Shown: positions 9,545 to 19,049 of the stretch, in pieces
Layout of the letters: every line of letters begins with the position of its first letter
How positions within the stretch are numbered: position 1 is the first letter of the stretch
From: Methanolobus sediminis
GTDB taxonomy: Archaea; Halobacteriota; Methanosarcinia; Methanosarcinales; Methanosarcinaceae
DNA length: 64,000 nt
Reading direction: 5' to 3'
NCBI RefSeq assembly: GCF_031312595.1
Contig: NZ_CP133592.1
Coordinates: 1,364,001 to 1,428,000, forward strand
Position numbers and translations under genes: made by a program
Notes under the pieces: generated by a model
Told to the model about the DNA's origin: nothing
Database searches by the model: none
What the model saw: only the letters and a program-made list of their open reading frames with translations

Positions 9545-9568
9545 GTTTCCACTGGAAATTGACGGGTT
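9545..9568 (+). other. ORB-like sequence outside the main origin
   Basis: TTTCCACTGGAAAT followed by four bases and GGGTTA (9546-9569) matches the layout of the origin recognition boxes seen at 13.4-13.9 kb (TTTCCAGTTGAAAT, four bases, GGGTTA). It lies between the ramA and polB 3' ends. Confidence 0.4.
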
Positions 9569-9574
9569 ATCAGA

Positions 9575-11182
9575 TCATTCGTTAAACTTCAAAATTGTTG
9601 TTTTAAGGGTCTCAAGATCCACCACCGGCACCTGTGCAGGTGTCGGGACAACATTTACTCTTTTCTGGAATTCAGTCTGGTCCTGCCAGGTGCCTGAATT
9701 TATCAACAGGACATTCTTGTACCATTCAACTCCCACTGTATGAACGTGACCGCAGTGGAGAATGTCCGGTACATTACTGATAACAAAATAATCCCTTTTT
9801 TCAGGTGCAATAGAAACACGACTTCCATAGATTGGTGACAGGTGCCTGAACTTCATCATTTCCACCATTGCCTTTGTAGGATCGGTGTATGATACACCCG
9901 GAACTGAAGCCACCAGGTCATCGATGGAACGTCCGTGGTAGAGCATCACTTTTACACCATCAAGGTCAACAATGGATGGATTACCTACAAAAGTGACATT
10001 CTCAGGGAAATAATCCCTGATGCATTCGGGCAGTCTTGGCTGCGGTTCAGCCTGACGTACTGCATCATGGTTTCCAGGAGAAATAATGATCTTGATGTGT
10101 TTTGGGATCATATGGAAATATTCACCAGCTTTCTTGTACTGGTCGTAAACATCCATGATCGAAAGTTCCTCTTCCTGGCCGGGATAGATGCCAACGCCGT
10201 CTACAAGGTCTCCTGCAACAAGAAGATAGCGTATTTCTTTTGAAACTGCCAGCAGAGCTTCGTTATCGGTATCGCCGTTTAGAAAATCAATGAACCTGTC
10301 CCAGGGTTCTTCAAGGAAAGTGTTACTTCCTATGTGAATATCTGATGTAAGAATCGCTTTTCCAAAGCTTCCGGTCTTTTTCGGGTTCACTGCAGGAAGG
10401 TCCGGAAGTGTGACTTTCTGAGCTATCATAAGATTGCCGTCATTTGTGAGAGTTCCCGTAAATCCCACAACCTCGTCCAGTACAAAGTGACTGGCCTGCT
10501 CATAAAGTTCCTTGTCAGCCGAGCGTATGAGAACGGAAAATGAACCTGTGGGGTCTTCGACCTCAAGGATCTTATGACCATTGCTGGTGCTTTTCATATC
10601 AGATATCATTCCGATAATGGAAACTTCTCCTGCCTCGCGGCTGCCCCTGAAATTCGTTCCTTTACCTTTTTTCAGGCTCTCAATAGGGCGGGCCGTTATT
10701 CTTCCACGGATTATATCGCTGAGTCTTGTGTACCTGTTCCTGAAGAACTGAACGAATTCCATGTATTCACCGACACATGTTGAATTGTCGCTAATATCAG
10801 AAACTACAGAAAGAGGACTGTCTACATTACAGTAATTACTCTTAAAACCTGAATACATTGAAGTTGACTGGTAAGAAGAATATGAATCATATGTATCATA
10901 CGAATCATCGAATGAACTGTCTGGTTCCGGGGAAAGCTCTTCTGATAGCTTAAAGGTTTCTTCATTTACATGAAGGGAAGAATTGAAACCTTCCAGATCG
11001 ATGTGCTCAACATCAATAACAAGCACTGAAAGATCTATATGCTCAAGTACGTAAGCCACAAGTTCCCCGGGGGAACAATGAGAACATATAAGGTCCACTG
11101 CTTCAGGACTTATCTGATAGCCTTCTTCAATAAAGGCTGTAAGGACATCAATTTCATTCATGGTGATGAGATTCGCATTCAA
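9575..11182 (-). CDS. polB: DNA polymerase D small subunit (DP1)
   Basis: DP1 is the proofreading subunit of the archaeal family D replicative polymerase. The N-terminal 60 residues form a small helical domain. A low-complexity Ser/Tyr/Asp stretch follows (about 85-135), then an OB-fold (about 180-270), then a calcineurin-like phosphoesterase domain carrying DIHIGS, GDLVDG, GNHD and GHVH metal-ligand motifs of the Mn-dependent 3'-5' exonuclease. The 535-residue length is typical. The partner DP2 (polC) is not in this window. The gene lies close to orc1/cdc6 and the origin. The start may be the ATG at 11182 or the internal ATG seven codons later; neither has a clear Shine-Dalgarno. Confidence 0.93.
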   Translation of the reverse strand: MNANLITMNEIDVLTAFIEEGYQISPEAVDLICSHCSPGELVAYVLEHIDLSVLVIDVEHIDLEGFNSSLHVNEETFKLSEELSPEPDSSFDDSYDTYDSYSSYQSTSMYSGFKSNYCNVDSPLSVVSDISDNSTCVGEYMEFVQFFRNRYTRLSDIIRGRITARPIESLKKGKGTNFRGSREAGEVSIIGMISDMKSTSNGHKILEVEDPTGSFSVLIRSADKELYEQASHFVLDEVVGFTGTLTNDGNLMIAQKVTLPDLPAVNPKKTGSFGKAILTSDIHIGSNTFLEEPWDRFIDFLNGDTDNEALLAVSKEIRYLLVAGDLVDGVGIYPGQEEELSIMDVYDQYKKAGEYFHMIPKHIKIIISPGNHDAVRQAEPQPRLPECIRDYFPENVTFVGNPSIVDLDGVKVMLYHGRSIDDLVASVPGVSYTDPTKAMVEMMKFRHLSPIYGSRVSIAPEKRDYFVISNVPDILHCGHVHTVGVEWYKNVLLINSGTWQDQTEFQKRVNVVPTPAQVPVVDLETLKTTILKFNE

Positions 11183-11308
11183 GTATATTTTGTTTTAATA
11201 AAAATATGAGAAATGTTTTATAAGGGGAAACATTTTATTTTTTGCAATTATATTCCATAACTCATTAATAGATTCTTTCATTGATTTGGACGGAAGACAG
11301 GTAAGAAT

Positions 11309-11872
11309 ATGAATTTAAAAGAAACCTACCATGTTTTCAAAGAAAGTGACAATTTCTTTGTTTCGCTTGCCCGGGACATCCTGACTGTTCTGTTAGCTGT
11401 ATTGATATTTGCAACTTTCTCTCAGATCGTTTTCGGTATGTGGACACCTATGGTTGCGGTAGAATCCGGAAGCATGCAACCCCATATGAATATCGGTGAT
11501 ATAATATTCATCCAGAACATCGACAGGACTGAAATAGTTACTTACGAAGAAGGCATGAATAACAACTACACTACCTTCCAAAATTACGGTAATGTAATTC
11601 TTTACAAACCCTACGGACAGGAAGGTGTGACACCAATTATTCACAGGGCTATGTATTATGTTGAAGAAGGAGAGCCTATGTGGGACGGTGGGCCTGCCGC
11701 GCCTTATGCCGGTTATATTACAAAAGGTGACAACCAGGTAACCAATAAATACTATGACCAGCAGGGACAGGTGAGTTACCTGATGCCTGTTAAGGAAGAA
11801 TGGGTAATAGGTATTGCACGCTACAAAGTTCCATATATAGGATATTTGAGACTGCTACTTTCCGGTCTCTAA
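11309..11872 (+). CDS. Archaeal type I signal peptidase (Sec11-like)
   Basis: A 187-residue membrane protease that removes signal peptides at the outer face of the membrane. A transmembrane segment at about 23-45 is followed by the catalytic Ser in VESGSMQP (Ser55) and a box with His (TPIIHRAMYY) as in archaeal/ER Sec11, which use His in place of the bacterial Lys. Box E is GYITKGDNQVTNKYYDQ. The C-terminal residues are hydrophobic (YIGYLRLLLSGL). It stands alone between polB and orc1, divergent from polB. Confidence 0.9.
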   Translation: MNLKETYHVFKESDNFFVSLARDILTVLLAVLIFATFSQIVFGMWTPMVAVESGSMQPHMNIGDIIFIQNIDRTEIVTYEEGMNNNYTTFQNYGNVILYKPYGQEGVTPIIHRAMYYVEEGEPMWDGGPAAPYAGYITKGDNQVTNKYYDQQGQVSYLMPVKEEWVIGIARYKVPYIGYLRLLLSGL

Positions 11873-11972
11873 TAGAAAATCAGGAACTAAACACTAAAAA
11901 GCTGAAAAATAGGAACATCAGATCAAAAAATCAGGAATATAAAAGTTGTGATCTTTAAACTTAGATTTAAGT

Positions 11973-13208
11973 TTAAAGATGCAACTGTGTTGTGAGGACA
12001 GGTTTGAAGAACTCAAGTGGTTTAAGCCTGTAATCCTCAAACAATACTTTTTTAGTACTGTTTATCGGGACACTTAATACAATCTCTTTTGTCCTGCCGT
12101 ATCTTCCTTTGCTTACAACGACAGCATTTACAATACCAAGCATATCAAGCTCGGACATAAGATCTGTTACCCTGCGCTGTGTTAGAATATCCATATCCAC
12201 CTGAAGACATAGCTGTCGATAAACATTGTAGACTTCCCCGGTCGTGACGTTCTTGTAACCGTTGTTCCTCAGAAGCATTACGCTGTAGAGTGCAAGTTTG
12301 GACTGGGTAGGAAGGGTGCGCACAACTTCAATGACACGATCGACTTCAATCTTTTCCTGAGCGCCTTTAACATGCTGTTCCTCGACATGGGATTTATTTT
12401 CCCTTTCCGCAATTTCTCCTGCAACTCTGAGAAGATCAAGAGCGCGTCTTGCATCACCGTGTTCCTGAGCTGCAAAAGCAGCGCAGAGAGGAATGACCAT
12501 TTCATCAAGGGCATCAGGCTTGTAAGCGATCTGAGCTCTTTCATGAAGAATATCGCTAATCTGATCAGCATCATATGGCGGGAAAATTATTTCTTCCTCT
12601 CCAAGGGAACTCTTTACTCTTGGATCGAGGAATTCTGTGAATTTCAGATCGTTGGAAACTCCGATCATACTGACCTTTGCATTTTCAAGATCAGTGTTGA
12701 TCCTTGATAAGTTGTAAAGAACGTCATCGCCTTTTTTGATCAGTTTGTCTATTTCATCCAGAATTATAATGACAACCTGTCTTTCGTTGTCGATTGTTTC
12801 CTTGAATTTAAAAAAAACCTGGTCTGTAGGCCATCCGGTCATTGGAACATCTTCACCGAACTGGCGGGTAAGGTTCGCAAGAAGCCTGTATTGAGTGTCA
12901 ATAACTTCACAGTTAAGATAGACAACTTTACAAGAAAGACCAAGTGATTCTCCTTTTCTTTCAAGTTCAATTCCAACATGTCTTGTTACAGCTGTTTTTC
13001 CTGTGCCGGTCTTTCCATAGATAAGAATATTAGAAGGTGTATCTCCCCTGAGCGCTGAAACAAGAATAGACGCAAGGCTATTGATCTGATCGTCACGGTG
13101 GACAAGCGAATCAGGAGTGTATGAATGTCTTAAAACCTCTTTATTTTTAAAAATAGGTTCATTTTCCAGTAATTCCTGGAACAGGCCATCTAATGATTTA
13201 CTTTGCAT
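11973..13208 (-). CDS. cdc6: Origin recognition/initiator protein Orc1/Cdc6
   Basis: An AAA+ replication initiator that binds origin recognition boxes and loads MCM. Walker A is GKTGTGKTAV (about residues 65-74), Walker B is IIILDEIDKL, and a sensor-like IGVSNDLKF follows. The last 110 residues form the winged-helix DNA-binding domain. The 411-residue length is standard. It is read away from the adjacent AT-rich region with ORB-like boxes, the usual Orc1-oriC arrangement. Confidence 0.95.
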   Translation of the reverse strand: MQSKSLDGLFQELLENEPIFKNKEVLRHSYTPDSLVHRDDQINSLASILVSALRGDTPSNILIYGKTGTGKTAVTRHVGIELERKGESLGLSCKVVYLNCEVIDTQYRLLANLTRQFGEDVPMTGWPTDQVFFKFKETIDNERQVVIIILDEIDKLIKKGDDVLYNLSRINTDLENAKVSMIGVSNDLKFTEFLDPRVKSSLGEEEIIFPPYDADQISDILHERAQIAYKPDALDEMVIPLCAAFAAQEHGDARRALDLLRVAGEIAERENKSHVEEQHVKGAQEKIEVDRVIEVVRTLPTQSKLALYSVMLLRNNGYKNVTTGEVYNVYRQLCLQVDMDILTQRRVTDLMSELDMLGIVNAVVVSKGRYGRTKEIVLSVPINSTKKVLFEDYRLKPLEFFKPVLTTQLHL

Positions 13209-13420
13209 TTACTTATTTCACCCTATCCTTAAACTTACAAACCGAACTCAAACATCCGATTTGTTTTGGATAAGAACCACCAACCAAGACAAATCAAAAC
13301 AACTGAAATCTGATTTGAAAAATATAAATCAAATTGCATGATTGAAATGATTGATTGGATTTACTCTCTCAATTCCAAGTGATACAATGGAAGTGGTGCT
13401 TATTAATGTTTATGGTTTAG

Positions 13421-13443
13421 ACCCCTCCATTTCAACTGGAATG
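13421..13443 (-). repeat. Origin recognition box 1
   Basis: Reverse strand CATTCCAGTTGAAAT followed by GGAGGGGT; one of the left-hand boxes facing Orc1. Confidence 0.75.
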
Positions 13444-13546
13444 TTATATAAAAGTATCATAATGATTTGAAAAAGATATCAGTGGACTTTATTATTGACT
13501 TGTAAAATGACAAGATTATAAAGGAGAGGACTTCATGTGGAAGTAA

Positions 13547-13569
13547 ACCCCTTTATTTCGACTGGAATG
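13547..13569 (-). repeat. Origin recognition box 2
   Basis: Reverse strand CATTCCAGTCGAAAT followed by AAAGGGGT, same orientation as box 1. Confidence 0.75.
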
Positions 13570-13585
13570 TTTATAAAGAACAGAG

Positions 13586-13607
13586 ACCCTATGATTTCGT
13601 ATGGAAG
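13586..13607 (-). repeat. Origin recognition box 3 (diverged)
   Basis: Reverse strand CTTCCATACGAAAT followed by CATAGGGT, a diverged copy in the same orientation as boxes 1 and 2, at the edge of the AT-rich core. Confidence 0.6.
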
Positions 13608-13801
13608 CTGAAAAAAAGATATGACTATCTTTTTTTTAAATTTATAAAAAAAGATGGCAGTGTATGTATCGATATATTACTATATAAGCTTTTCTTTATT
13701 TTAAGTTAATTTTAACAACTAACTTTAAAATAAATTATAGAAAATAAATCAAAAATAGTTGAAGTTAACTGAGTTTTCCAAAATCAGGCTAAATTAGAAA
13801 T

Positions 13802-13823
13802 CTCCAGTTGAAATAATGGGGTA
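13802..13823 (+). repeat. Origin recognition box 4
   Basis: CTCCAGTTGAAAT followed by AATGGGGTA, in the opposite orientation to boxes 1-3, on the far side of the AT-rich core. Confidence 0.75.
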
Positions 13824-13917
13824 GCACATATCCATAAAAATCCATTAGTATTTAGAAAATAAAATTTGATAGTCAGTCCTATTAACAGAAAAATCAAAAA
13901 AATGTTTTGAAATCCGG

Positions 13918-13942
13918 ATTTCCAGTTGAAATCATGGGGTTA
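13918..13942 (+). repeat. Origin recognition box 5
   Basis: TTTCCAGTTGAAAT followed by CATGGGGTTA, same orientation as box 4. Confidence 0.75.
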
Positions 13943-14075
13943 GTCTGATAGAATAAATGATATCATTAAACCAAATCAAAAAGTCAATTAGAAATAACAA
14001 AATCTTTCCAATTCTTTCTTTCAATCCATTTTGTAACACAATTTTTTTAAGCATCTTCTTTTATTCATATAGCAA

Positions 14076-15251
14076 ATGAACGAAACCGGCCTATCTGAAG
14101 AGGAAATACGTAAAATCTTAAACGATTCTAAAGGTAAGGACCTGAAATACGAACGTGTGCTGAGTTCCATGTGCACTTATCCGCACAAAATAGCTATTGA
14201 AGCCCACATGCAGTTCATAGAATCAAATATGGGTGACTTTGGTCTTTTCAGGGGAACGTACAATCTTGAGAAAGAGATCTTGAGTTCAATTGGAGATTTG
14301 CTCCATAAGACCAATGCTGTAGGTTATATGACAACAGGCGGCACCGAGTCAAATATTCAGGCTATTCGTTCAATGAGAAATCTCTTTTTACAGAGTCCAG
14401 AGTATCAGAAATCTGCGAGCAACGGTCAAAAATGCGCAAGACCAAATCTTGTGGTACCAGACTCAGCTCATTTTTCATTTGACAAGGTTTCAGATATTCT
14501 TGATGTAGAACTCAGAAAAGCAAGTCTTGATGATGAGCTAAAGGTTTCAGTTGAATCAGTAAAGTCATTAATTGATGAGAACACCATTGGCCTCGTTGCA
14601 ATTGCAGGTTCAACAGAGTTCGGTCAGGTCGACCCTATAAAAACACTTTCGGATATTGCCCTAGAAAAAAATATTTTCCTTCATGTCGATGCAGCATTTG
14701 GAGGCTTTGTTCTTCCTTTCATGGAGAAAAATTATGAGTTTGACTTTAAATTACCTGGAGTAACATCCATAGCTATTGATCCTCATAAAATGGGTCTTAG
14801 CACAATTCCGGCAGGGGTTCTTCTTTTCCGTGATTCTCATCAGCTTGAAAGTCTTAAAGCTGATACCCCATATCTTACTGTTTCAACACAGTATACATTA
14901 ACCGGAACCAGAAGCGGGGCTGCAGTTGCAGCAACATATGCTGTTATGAACTATCTTGGAAAAGCAGGTTACAGGAAAACAGTTTCCAGATGTATGGAGC
15001 TTACTGATTATCTTCTGGATAAACTTGCAGAGATGGATATTCATCCGCTTATCAAACCAGTTATGAATGTAGTTGCACTGGAAGTTCCAAAATGCGATAT
15101 TGTTAGAAGCAGGCTGGCGAAGGAATTCAACTGGCAGGTCTCCATAACCCAGAATCCACACGGACTTCGTCTTGTTATCATGCCACATGTCAGTTTTGAA
15201 ATGATAGACTCTTTTGTTTCTGATCTGAAAAAAGTCCTTGACACTCTTTGA
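14076..15251 (+). CDS. mfnA: L-tyrosine/L-aspartate decarboxylase MfnA
   Basis: A PLP-dependent group II decarboxylase that makes tyramine for methanofuran (and in some archaea beta-alanine for CoA). The fold-type I pattern is clear: a TTGGTESN substrate/PLP loop, the HVDAAFGG Asp that contacts PLP, and the Schiff-base Lys in [10 protein letters not shown]. The 391-residue length is normal. The Tyr versus Asp specificity cannot be read from the sequence. A T-rich stretch precedes the ATG and no strong Shine-Dalgarno is visible, suggesting a leaderless or near-leaderless message. Confidence 0.92.
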   Translation: MNETGLSEEEIRKILNDSKGKDLKYERVLSSMCTYPHKIAIEAHMQFIESNMGDFGLFRGTYNLEKEILSSIGDLLHKTNAVGYMTTGGTESNIQAIRSMRNLFLQSPEYQKSASNGQKCARPNLVVPDSAHFSFDKVSDILDVELRKASLDDELKVSVESVKSLIDENTIGLVAIAGSTEFGQVDPIKTLSDIALEKNIFLHVDAAFGGFVLPFMEKNYEFDFKLPGVTSIAIDPHKMGLSTIPAGVLLFRDSHQLESLKADTPYLTVSTQYTLTGTRSGAAVAATYAVMNYLGKAGYRKTVSRCMELTDYLLDKLAEMDIHPLIKPVMNVVALEVPKCDIVRSRLAKEFNWQVSITQNPHGLRLVIMPHVSFEMIDSFVSDLKKVLDTL

Positions 15252-15350
15252 AATCCTCTTTGATTTTCTGTTTATGAGTTTCCAGAATGCAAAACACAAA
15301 ACAGAAAAAAAGAGAGGAAATAATGAAAATCAAAACAAAAAATTGAGGGG

Positions 15351-15480
15351 ATGAGGCTTGATGACACCTGGCCTTGAAGCGTGTAAGGCGTGTGTTCATC
15401 TTGCCTGTTCTAAATTCTAGTATGTCTTTGTTACTTATACTCCTGAGCCAAGCGGAGTGAAAGTATTCAGAAGTCCTCAT
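15351..15480. ncRNA. Candidate structured non-coding RNA
   Basis: The 317-base gap after mfnA holds a GC-richer 130-base segment with nested pairing. An outer stem joins ATGAGG-CTT (15351-15359) to AAG-T-CCTCAT (15471-15480). Inside, GATGA-CAC (15360-15367) pairs with GTG-T-TCATC (15392-15400), enclosing GCCTT (15371-15375) with AAGGC (15385-15389). A CTCC/GGAG hairpin lies near 15440-15458. TGATGA and CTGA boxes are present on the plus strand but spacing does not clearly fit a C/D RNA. The strand is uncertain, and a minus-strand ORF crosses it without a Shine-Dalgarno. No RNA family is recognised. Confidence 0.4.
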
Positions 15481-15568
15481 GAACAATTTTCAGGGAAAAT
15501 TTAGAGAAAATAATGATTATTTTCAGAAATAAGTTAAAACTAAATATTAACCCATCTAAAATACTGTC

Positions 15569-16660
15569 ATGAATTCTTCATATAAGATCGGGAGCATAAT
15601 GGGAATACCCATAAAAGTGCACATCACTTTTCTGTTCATTCTTCCTATTTTTGCGCTTGTATTCGCAACAAACCCACAGCCTTACGGTTTTGCGAATATT
15701 GGTTCGACTGCAATGACCTATGGATTGTCGCTTTTAACAACCATACTACTATTTGTTTGCGTACTGCTCCACGAACTTGGTCACTCCTACATTGCTAAAG
15801 GCTACGGTGTTGAGATTAAAGATATAACACTGATGTTATTGGGTGGCGTATCATCTATGGAAGAAATTCCAAGGGAGCCTTCCCAGGAATTCAAGATGGC
15901 ATTTGCAGGACCACTTGTAAGCCTGATAATAGGTTTCGTTCTTCTGGGACTAAACGTAGTTGCTTCTGCTTACGTGCCGTCTTACAGTTCAACCTGGTTG
16001 TCTTTAATGGTAGGCATCCTGGCTTCTATTAATATAATACTGGGAATTTTCAATCTCATTCCTGCTTTTCCTATGGACGGAGGAAGACTTCTGCGTGCCT
16101 TGTTAGCGAAGAGGATGAACTATGTACAGGCAACTCATTTTGCTGCTTCCTTTGGTAAGATGTTCGCTTTCATGATGGCTGTAATTGGATGGTTCTACAA
16201 TCCATGGCTTATATTGATAGCTGTTTTTGTTTTCTTCAGTGCTTCAGAAGAAGACAAGTCGACTACTGTTACAGTCAGTCTTGAGAATTATAAGGTTTCA
16301 GATGTTATGTCTAAAGATGTGATCTCAGTTGAACCGGAGATGACAGTTGAGCAACTCTCGCATTTTATGTTTGAGAACAAACATCTGGGATATCCTGTAA
16401 TAAAGGGCAATTCTTTAAAAGGGATTGTAACCTTTACAGACATACGTAATGTACTGCCACATGAGCGCTATGCGGTTCTTGTATCCGATGTCATGACAAA
16501 GGATGTTGTAACATTGCCATCAAGTGCCAGTGCGGCAGAAGCATTCAAAGTTATGACGATCAATAATATAGGACGGATTCTGGTTATGGATGGCGATAAC
16601 GTTACAGGCATCCTTTCAAGAACCGATCTTATGAAATCTCTGATGTTATTGACCGAATGA
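15569..16660 (+). CDS. Site-2 protease family (M50) metalloprotease with CBS pair
   Basis: An intramembrane zinc protease of 363 residues. The zinc motif HELGH is at residues 68-72, and the second motif is IPAFPMDGGRLLRA. About six transmembrane segments occupy the first 230 residues. Two CBS domains follow (VSDVMSKDVISVEPEM... and VSDVMTKDVVTLPSSA...), which in this family are thought to sense adenine nucleotides. The substrate is unknown. No Shine-Dalgarno of note is seen before the ATG at 15569. Confidence 0.88.
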   Translation: MNSSYKIGSIMGIPIKVHITFLFILPIFALVFATNPQPYGFANIGSTAMTYGLSLLTTILLFVCVLLHELGHSYIAKGYGVEIKDITLMLLGGVSSMEEIPREPSQEFKMAFAGPLVSLIIGFVLLGLNVVASAYVPSYSSTWLSLMVGILASINIILGIFNLIPAFPMDGGRLLRALLAKRMNYVQATHFAASFGKMFAFMMAVIGWFYNPWLILIAVFVFFSASEEDKSTTVTVSLENYKVSDVMSKDVISVEPEMTVEQLSHFMFENKHLGYPVIKGNSLKGIVTFTDIRNVLPHERYAVLVSDVMTKDVVTLPSSASAAEAFKVMTINNIGRILVMDGDNVTGILSRTDLMKSLMLLTE

Positions 16661-16694
16661 CCAGGTAGTTCTACAATCTTAAAGAGGATCTACA

Positions 16695-18113
16695 TTGAAA
16701 CATGATAATTTAAGTGATTCCCAGGAAAGCTCTTCGGATTACAGTTACACATCAACAAACGATGATATGTATTCTGAGGACTATTCTGAGAGTTCATCGT
16801 TTTCCAGTTCAGGGCCTTCTGAGATCCAGATTATAAAAGAGGTTATCAAAGGCGATGTACCTGAAAAACCTGTATCTGAAGGTGAACCTGAAAATACTGA
16901 CAGGCCCAGCGAGATCATTCTTGTGGGAACAGCCCACGTCTCTGAAAAAAGTGTCAGGGAAGTTAATGCTACAATCGAGCGTGAAAAGCCGGACATAGTT
17001 GCAGTTGAACTCTGCCATGCCAGGTATGAAGCTCTCAAAGGTAATGTTCAGAATTCTGACATTCCGGTAAAGGAGCTTCTCAAAGAAGGCAAGGTCTATT
17101 TCTATCTTGTTCATATGCTGCTGGCACATATCCAGAAAAAATTCGCGGATGAGATGGGTGTGCAGCCAGGTGCTGAAATGATCAGTGCCATTGAGGCTGC
17201 TGAAGCCAGTGGCGCACAGGTTCTTCTCATTGACAGGAATGTTCAGGTAACGTTGCAACGTTTCTGGAGCAAGATGGGTTTCATAGAGAAACTGAAGATG
17301 CTCGCCGGACTTATTGCTGCTGTTCTTGGTATTGGTGGCACTCAGGATATCGACATGGAGACAATAACCAATCAGGATATAGTTTCCATGCTTGTGGAAG
17401 AGTTCAGAGATACATCTCCAAATGCTGTCAAGGTTCTTATTGACGAAAGAGACGCATACATGGCCAACAATCTTGTAAAGGCAGCAATGGGCGGCAACAA
17501 GAAGATCGTAGCTGTTATTGGTGCTGGTCACAGGGCAGGTATCCAGCGTTATCTTGAGAACCCGAAGACAATTCCCAGAATTAACTATGGAGTCGAGGCC
17601 CCGAAGAAGAAATTCAGCATCATGAAGCTTTTCGGCGCTTTGGTGGTCGCAATTGCTCTTGGAACATTTGTATTGCTGATTCTTTCCGGAGTTCCACTGG
17701 AAACACTTGCAATTGCATTTGCCTGGTGGTTTATCATAAATGGAGTGCTGAGTGCAGCAGGTACAATTCTGGCCAGAGGTCATCCTTATTCGGTTCTGAC
17801 GGCTTTTTCAGTCGCATGGCTCACGTCCCTTAACCCGATGATGGCAGCAGGATGGTTCGCAGGTCTGACCGAAGCAAAATATCGCCCTCCTACAACCGAT
17901 AATTTCAAGGAGCTTATTGAGATTGAAACAACTGAAGACATGATGAAGAACAATCTCTTCCGTGTTGTCCTTGTGGCAGCCCTTGCCAATCTTGGAAGTA
18001 TGATCGGTACTTTCCTTGGCGTTTATGTAATGCTTCAGATCACAGGAATTGATCCTCAGGAACTTATCCGCAATGGAATAAGTGCCGGATTTGCAGCTCT
18101 TGGACTGGGTTAA
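16695..18113 (+). CDS. TraB/PrgY family membrane protein
   Basis: A 472-residue protein. After an acidic, Ser-rich N-terminal stretch (about 1-70) comes the TraB domain, with the GTAHVS motif followed by REVNATIEREKPDIVAVELC and a later GAGHRAGI motif. The C-terminal 170 residues contain four to five transmembrane segments. The family is related to erythromycin esterase/Tiki-like hydrolases; its archaeal function is not established. Start: TTG at 16695, with GAGG 8 bases upstream (AGAGGATCTACA). Confidence 0.82.
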   Translation: MKHDNLSDSQESSSDYSYTSTNDDMYSEDYSESSSFSSSGPSEIQIIKEVIKGDVPEKPVSEGEPENTDRPSEIILVGTAHVSEKSVREVNATIEREKPDIVAVELCHARYEALKGNVQNSDIPVKELLKEGKVYFYLVHMLLAHIQKKFADEMGVQPGAEMISAIEAAEASGAQVLLIDRNVQVTLQRFWSKMGFIEKLKMLAGLIAAVLGIGGTQDIDMETITNQDIVSMLVEEFRDTSPNAVKVLIDERDAYMANNLVKAAMGGNKKIVAVIGAGHRAGIQRYLENPKTIPRINYGVEAPKKKFSIMKLFGALVVAIALGTFVLLILSGVPLETLAIAFAWWFIINGVLSAAGTILARGHPYSVLTAFSVAWLTSLNPMMAAGWFAGLTEAKYRPPTTDNFKELIEIETTEDMMKNNLFRVVLVAALANLGSMIGTFLGVYVMLQITGIDPQELIRNGISAGFAALGLG

Positions 18114-18189
18114 ATCAAAAAGGTGATAAATCTCTGTTGCTGTTGGAATCCAGACCTTAGGAAAAACAGCATTCATCAGAGATTTTCAG

Positions 18190-18813
18190 TTATTCCATAC
18201 TGAAATTTTTTATCTTGACAAACCACTGGTTTATTGCCTCCCAGTCGACTATGTTCCAGAAGGCATCTATGAATTCATTCCTTGCATTTTTGTAGTCAAG
18301 ATAGTAAGCGTGTTCCCACACGTCTATATCCATAATGATTGGGAAATCCGGTATCAGATTTGTATTGTGTTTCTCTATTTGCATGATACCTAATCTCTTA
18401 GTATCGTTACAGAAAGTCAGTGCAGCCCAGCCAGAGCCCTCTACACTTGAGGCTACCTTTGTAAATTCACTCTTGAACCTTTCAAAGCTTCCAAAACTCT
18501 CCTTTATCGCGTCATATAATTCACCTACAGGTTCTTCACTTGCTTTTTCTGCAGGGGTCATCTCCCACCAGAAATAACTATGGAGCACATGTCCTCCCAG
18601 ATTGAACGATAAAGACCTTGCAGCGGTCTTGGAGTCGAATTCTGTTCCGTCTTCTACAGCCTTATCCATCATTTGCAATAATGAGTTAACGTTATTGACA
18701 TAGGACTGATGGTGCTTTTCATAATGTATACGGAGTTGTTCTTCTGAAATATATGGTTCAAGGTCTGCATAACCATATTTCAGTTCAGGTAACTTATACA
18801 ATTCTTTAGTCAT
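18190..18813 (-). CDS. Iron/manganese superoxide dismutase
   Basis: A 207-residue Fe/Mn-SOD that converts superoxide to peroxide and oxygen. The four metal ligands are visible: His30 (LRIHYEKHH), a His in the GHVLHSYFWW segment, and Asp and His in DIDVWEHAYYLDY. The metal cannot be decided from sequence with confidence. GGGAGGAAAT just upstream of the ATG is a strong Shine-Dalgarno. It indicates oxygen-stress protection in an anaerobe and stands apart from other stress genes here. Confidence 0.93.
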   Translation of the reverse strand: MTKELYKLPELKYGYADLEPYISEEQLRIHYEKHHQSYVNNVNSLLQMMDKAVEDGTEFDSKTAARSLSFNLGGHVLHSYFWWEMTPAEKASEEPVGELYDAIKESFGSFERFKSEFTKVASSVEGSGWAALTFCNDTKRLGIMQIEKHNTNLIPDFPIIMDIDVWEHAYYLDYKNARNEFIDAFWNIVDWEAINQWFVKIKNFSME

Positions 18814-19049
18814 ATTTCCTCCCGGTTTGCAAACTATTGATAGCCAAAGCTCATATCAAAGTCTGCCAACTACTCCCCCTGTATTATTTACAGAGAATCT
18901 ATATCTTAGACAAATCTGCATGGTATCTCCCCTGATACGCATCTCTGAGCATATTTTAGATTAAATATTATCAGGAATGCAGAATAAAGTCCCTAAAAAT
19001 AGTATCATGCAGGAACGATATAAACCTATGGCTCTGGAACGCTGATGTT

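Larger units (their letters stand above)
13209..14075. other. Predicted chromosomal replication origin (oriC)
   Basis: This 0.87 kb AT-rich region has no gene. It contains five ORB-like boxes. Three on the left (13421-13443, 13547-13569, 13586-13607) have the CCCC end pointing left; two on the right (13802-13823, 13918-13942) have the GGGG end pointing right. The about 190 bases between the groups are extremely AT-rich, fitting a duplex unwinding element. The consensus read on the G-rich strand is TTCCAGTTGAAAT, three to four bases, GGGGT. With orc1 adjacent, this is a typical archaeal origin. Confidence 0.88.

Noticed and set aside
15190-15486. 98-codon minus-strand ORF over the candidate RNA
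   Set aside because: It crosses the structured segment, has no Shine-Dalgarno and overlaps the mfnA 3' end; treated as a shadow.
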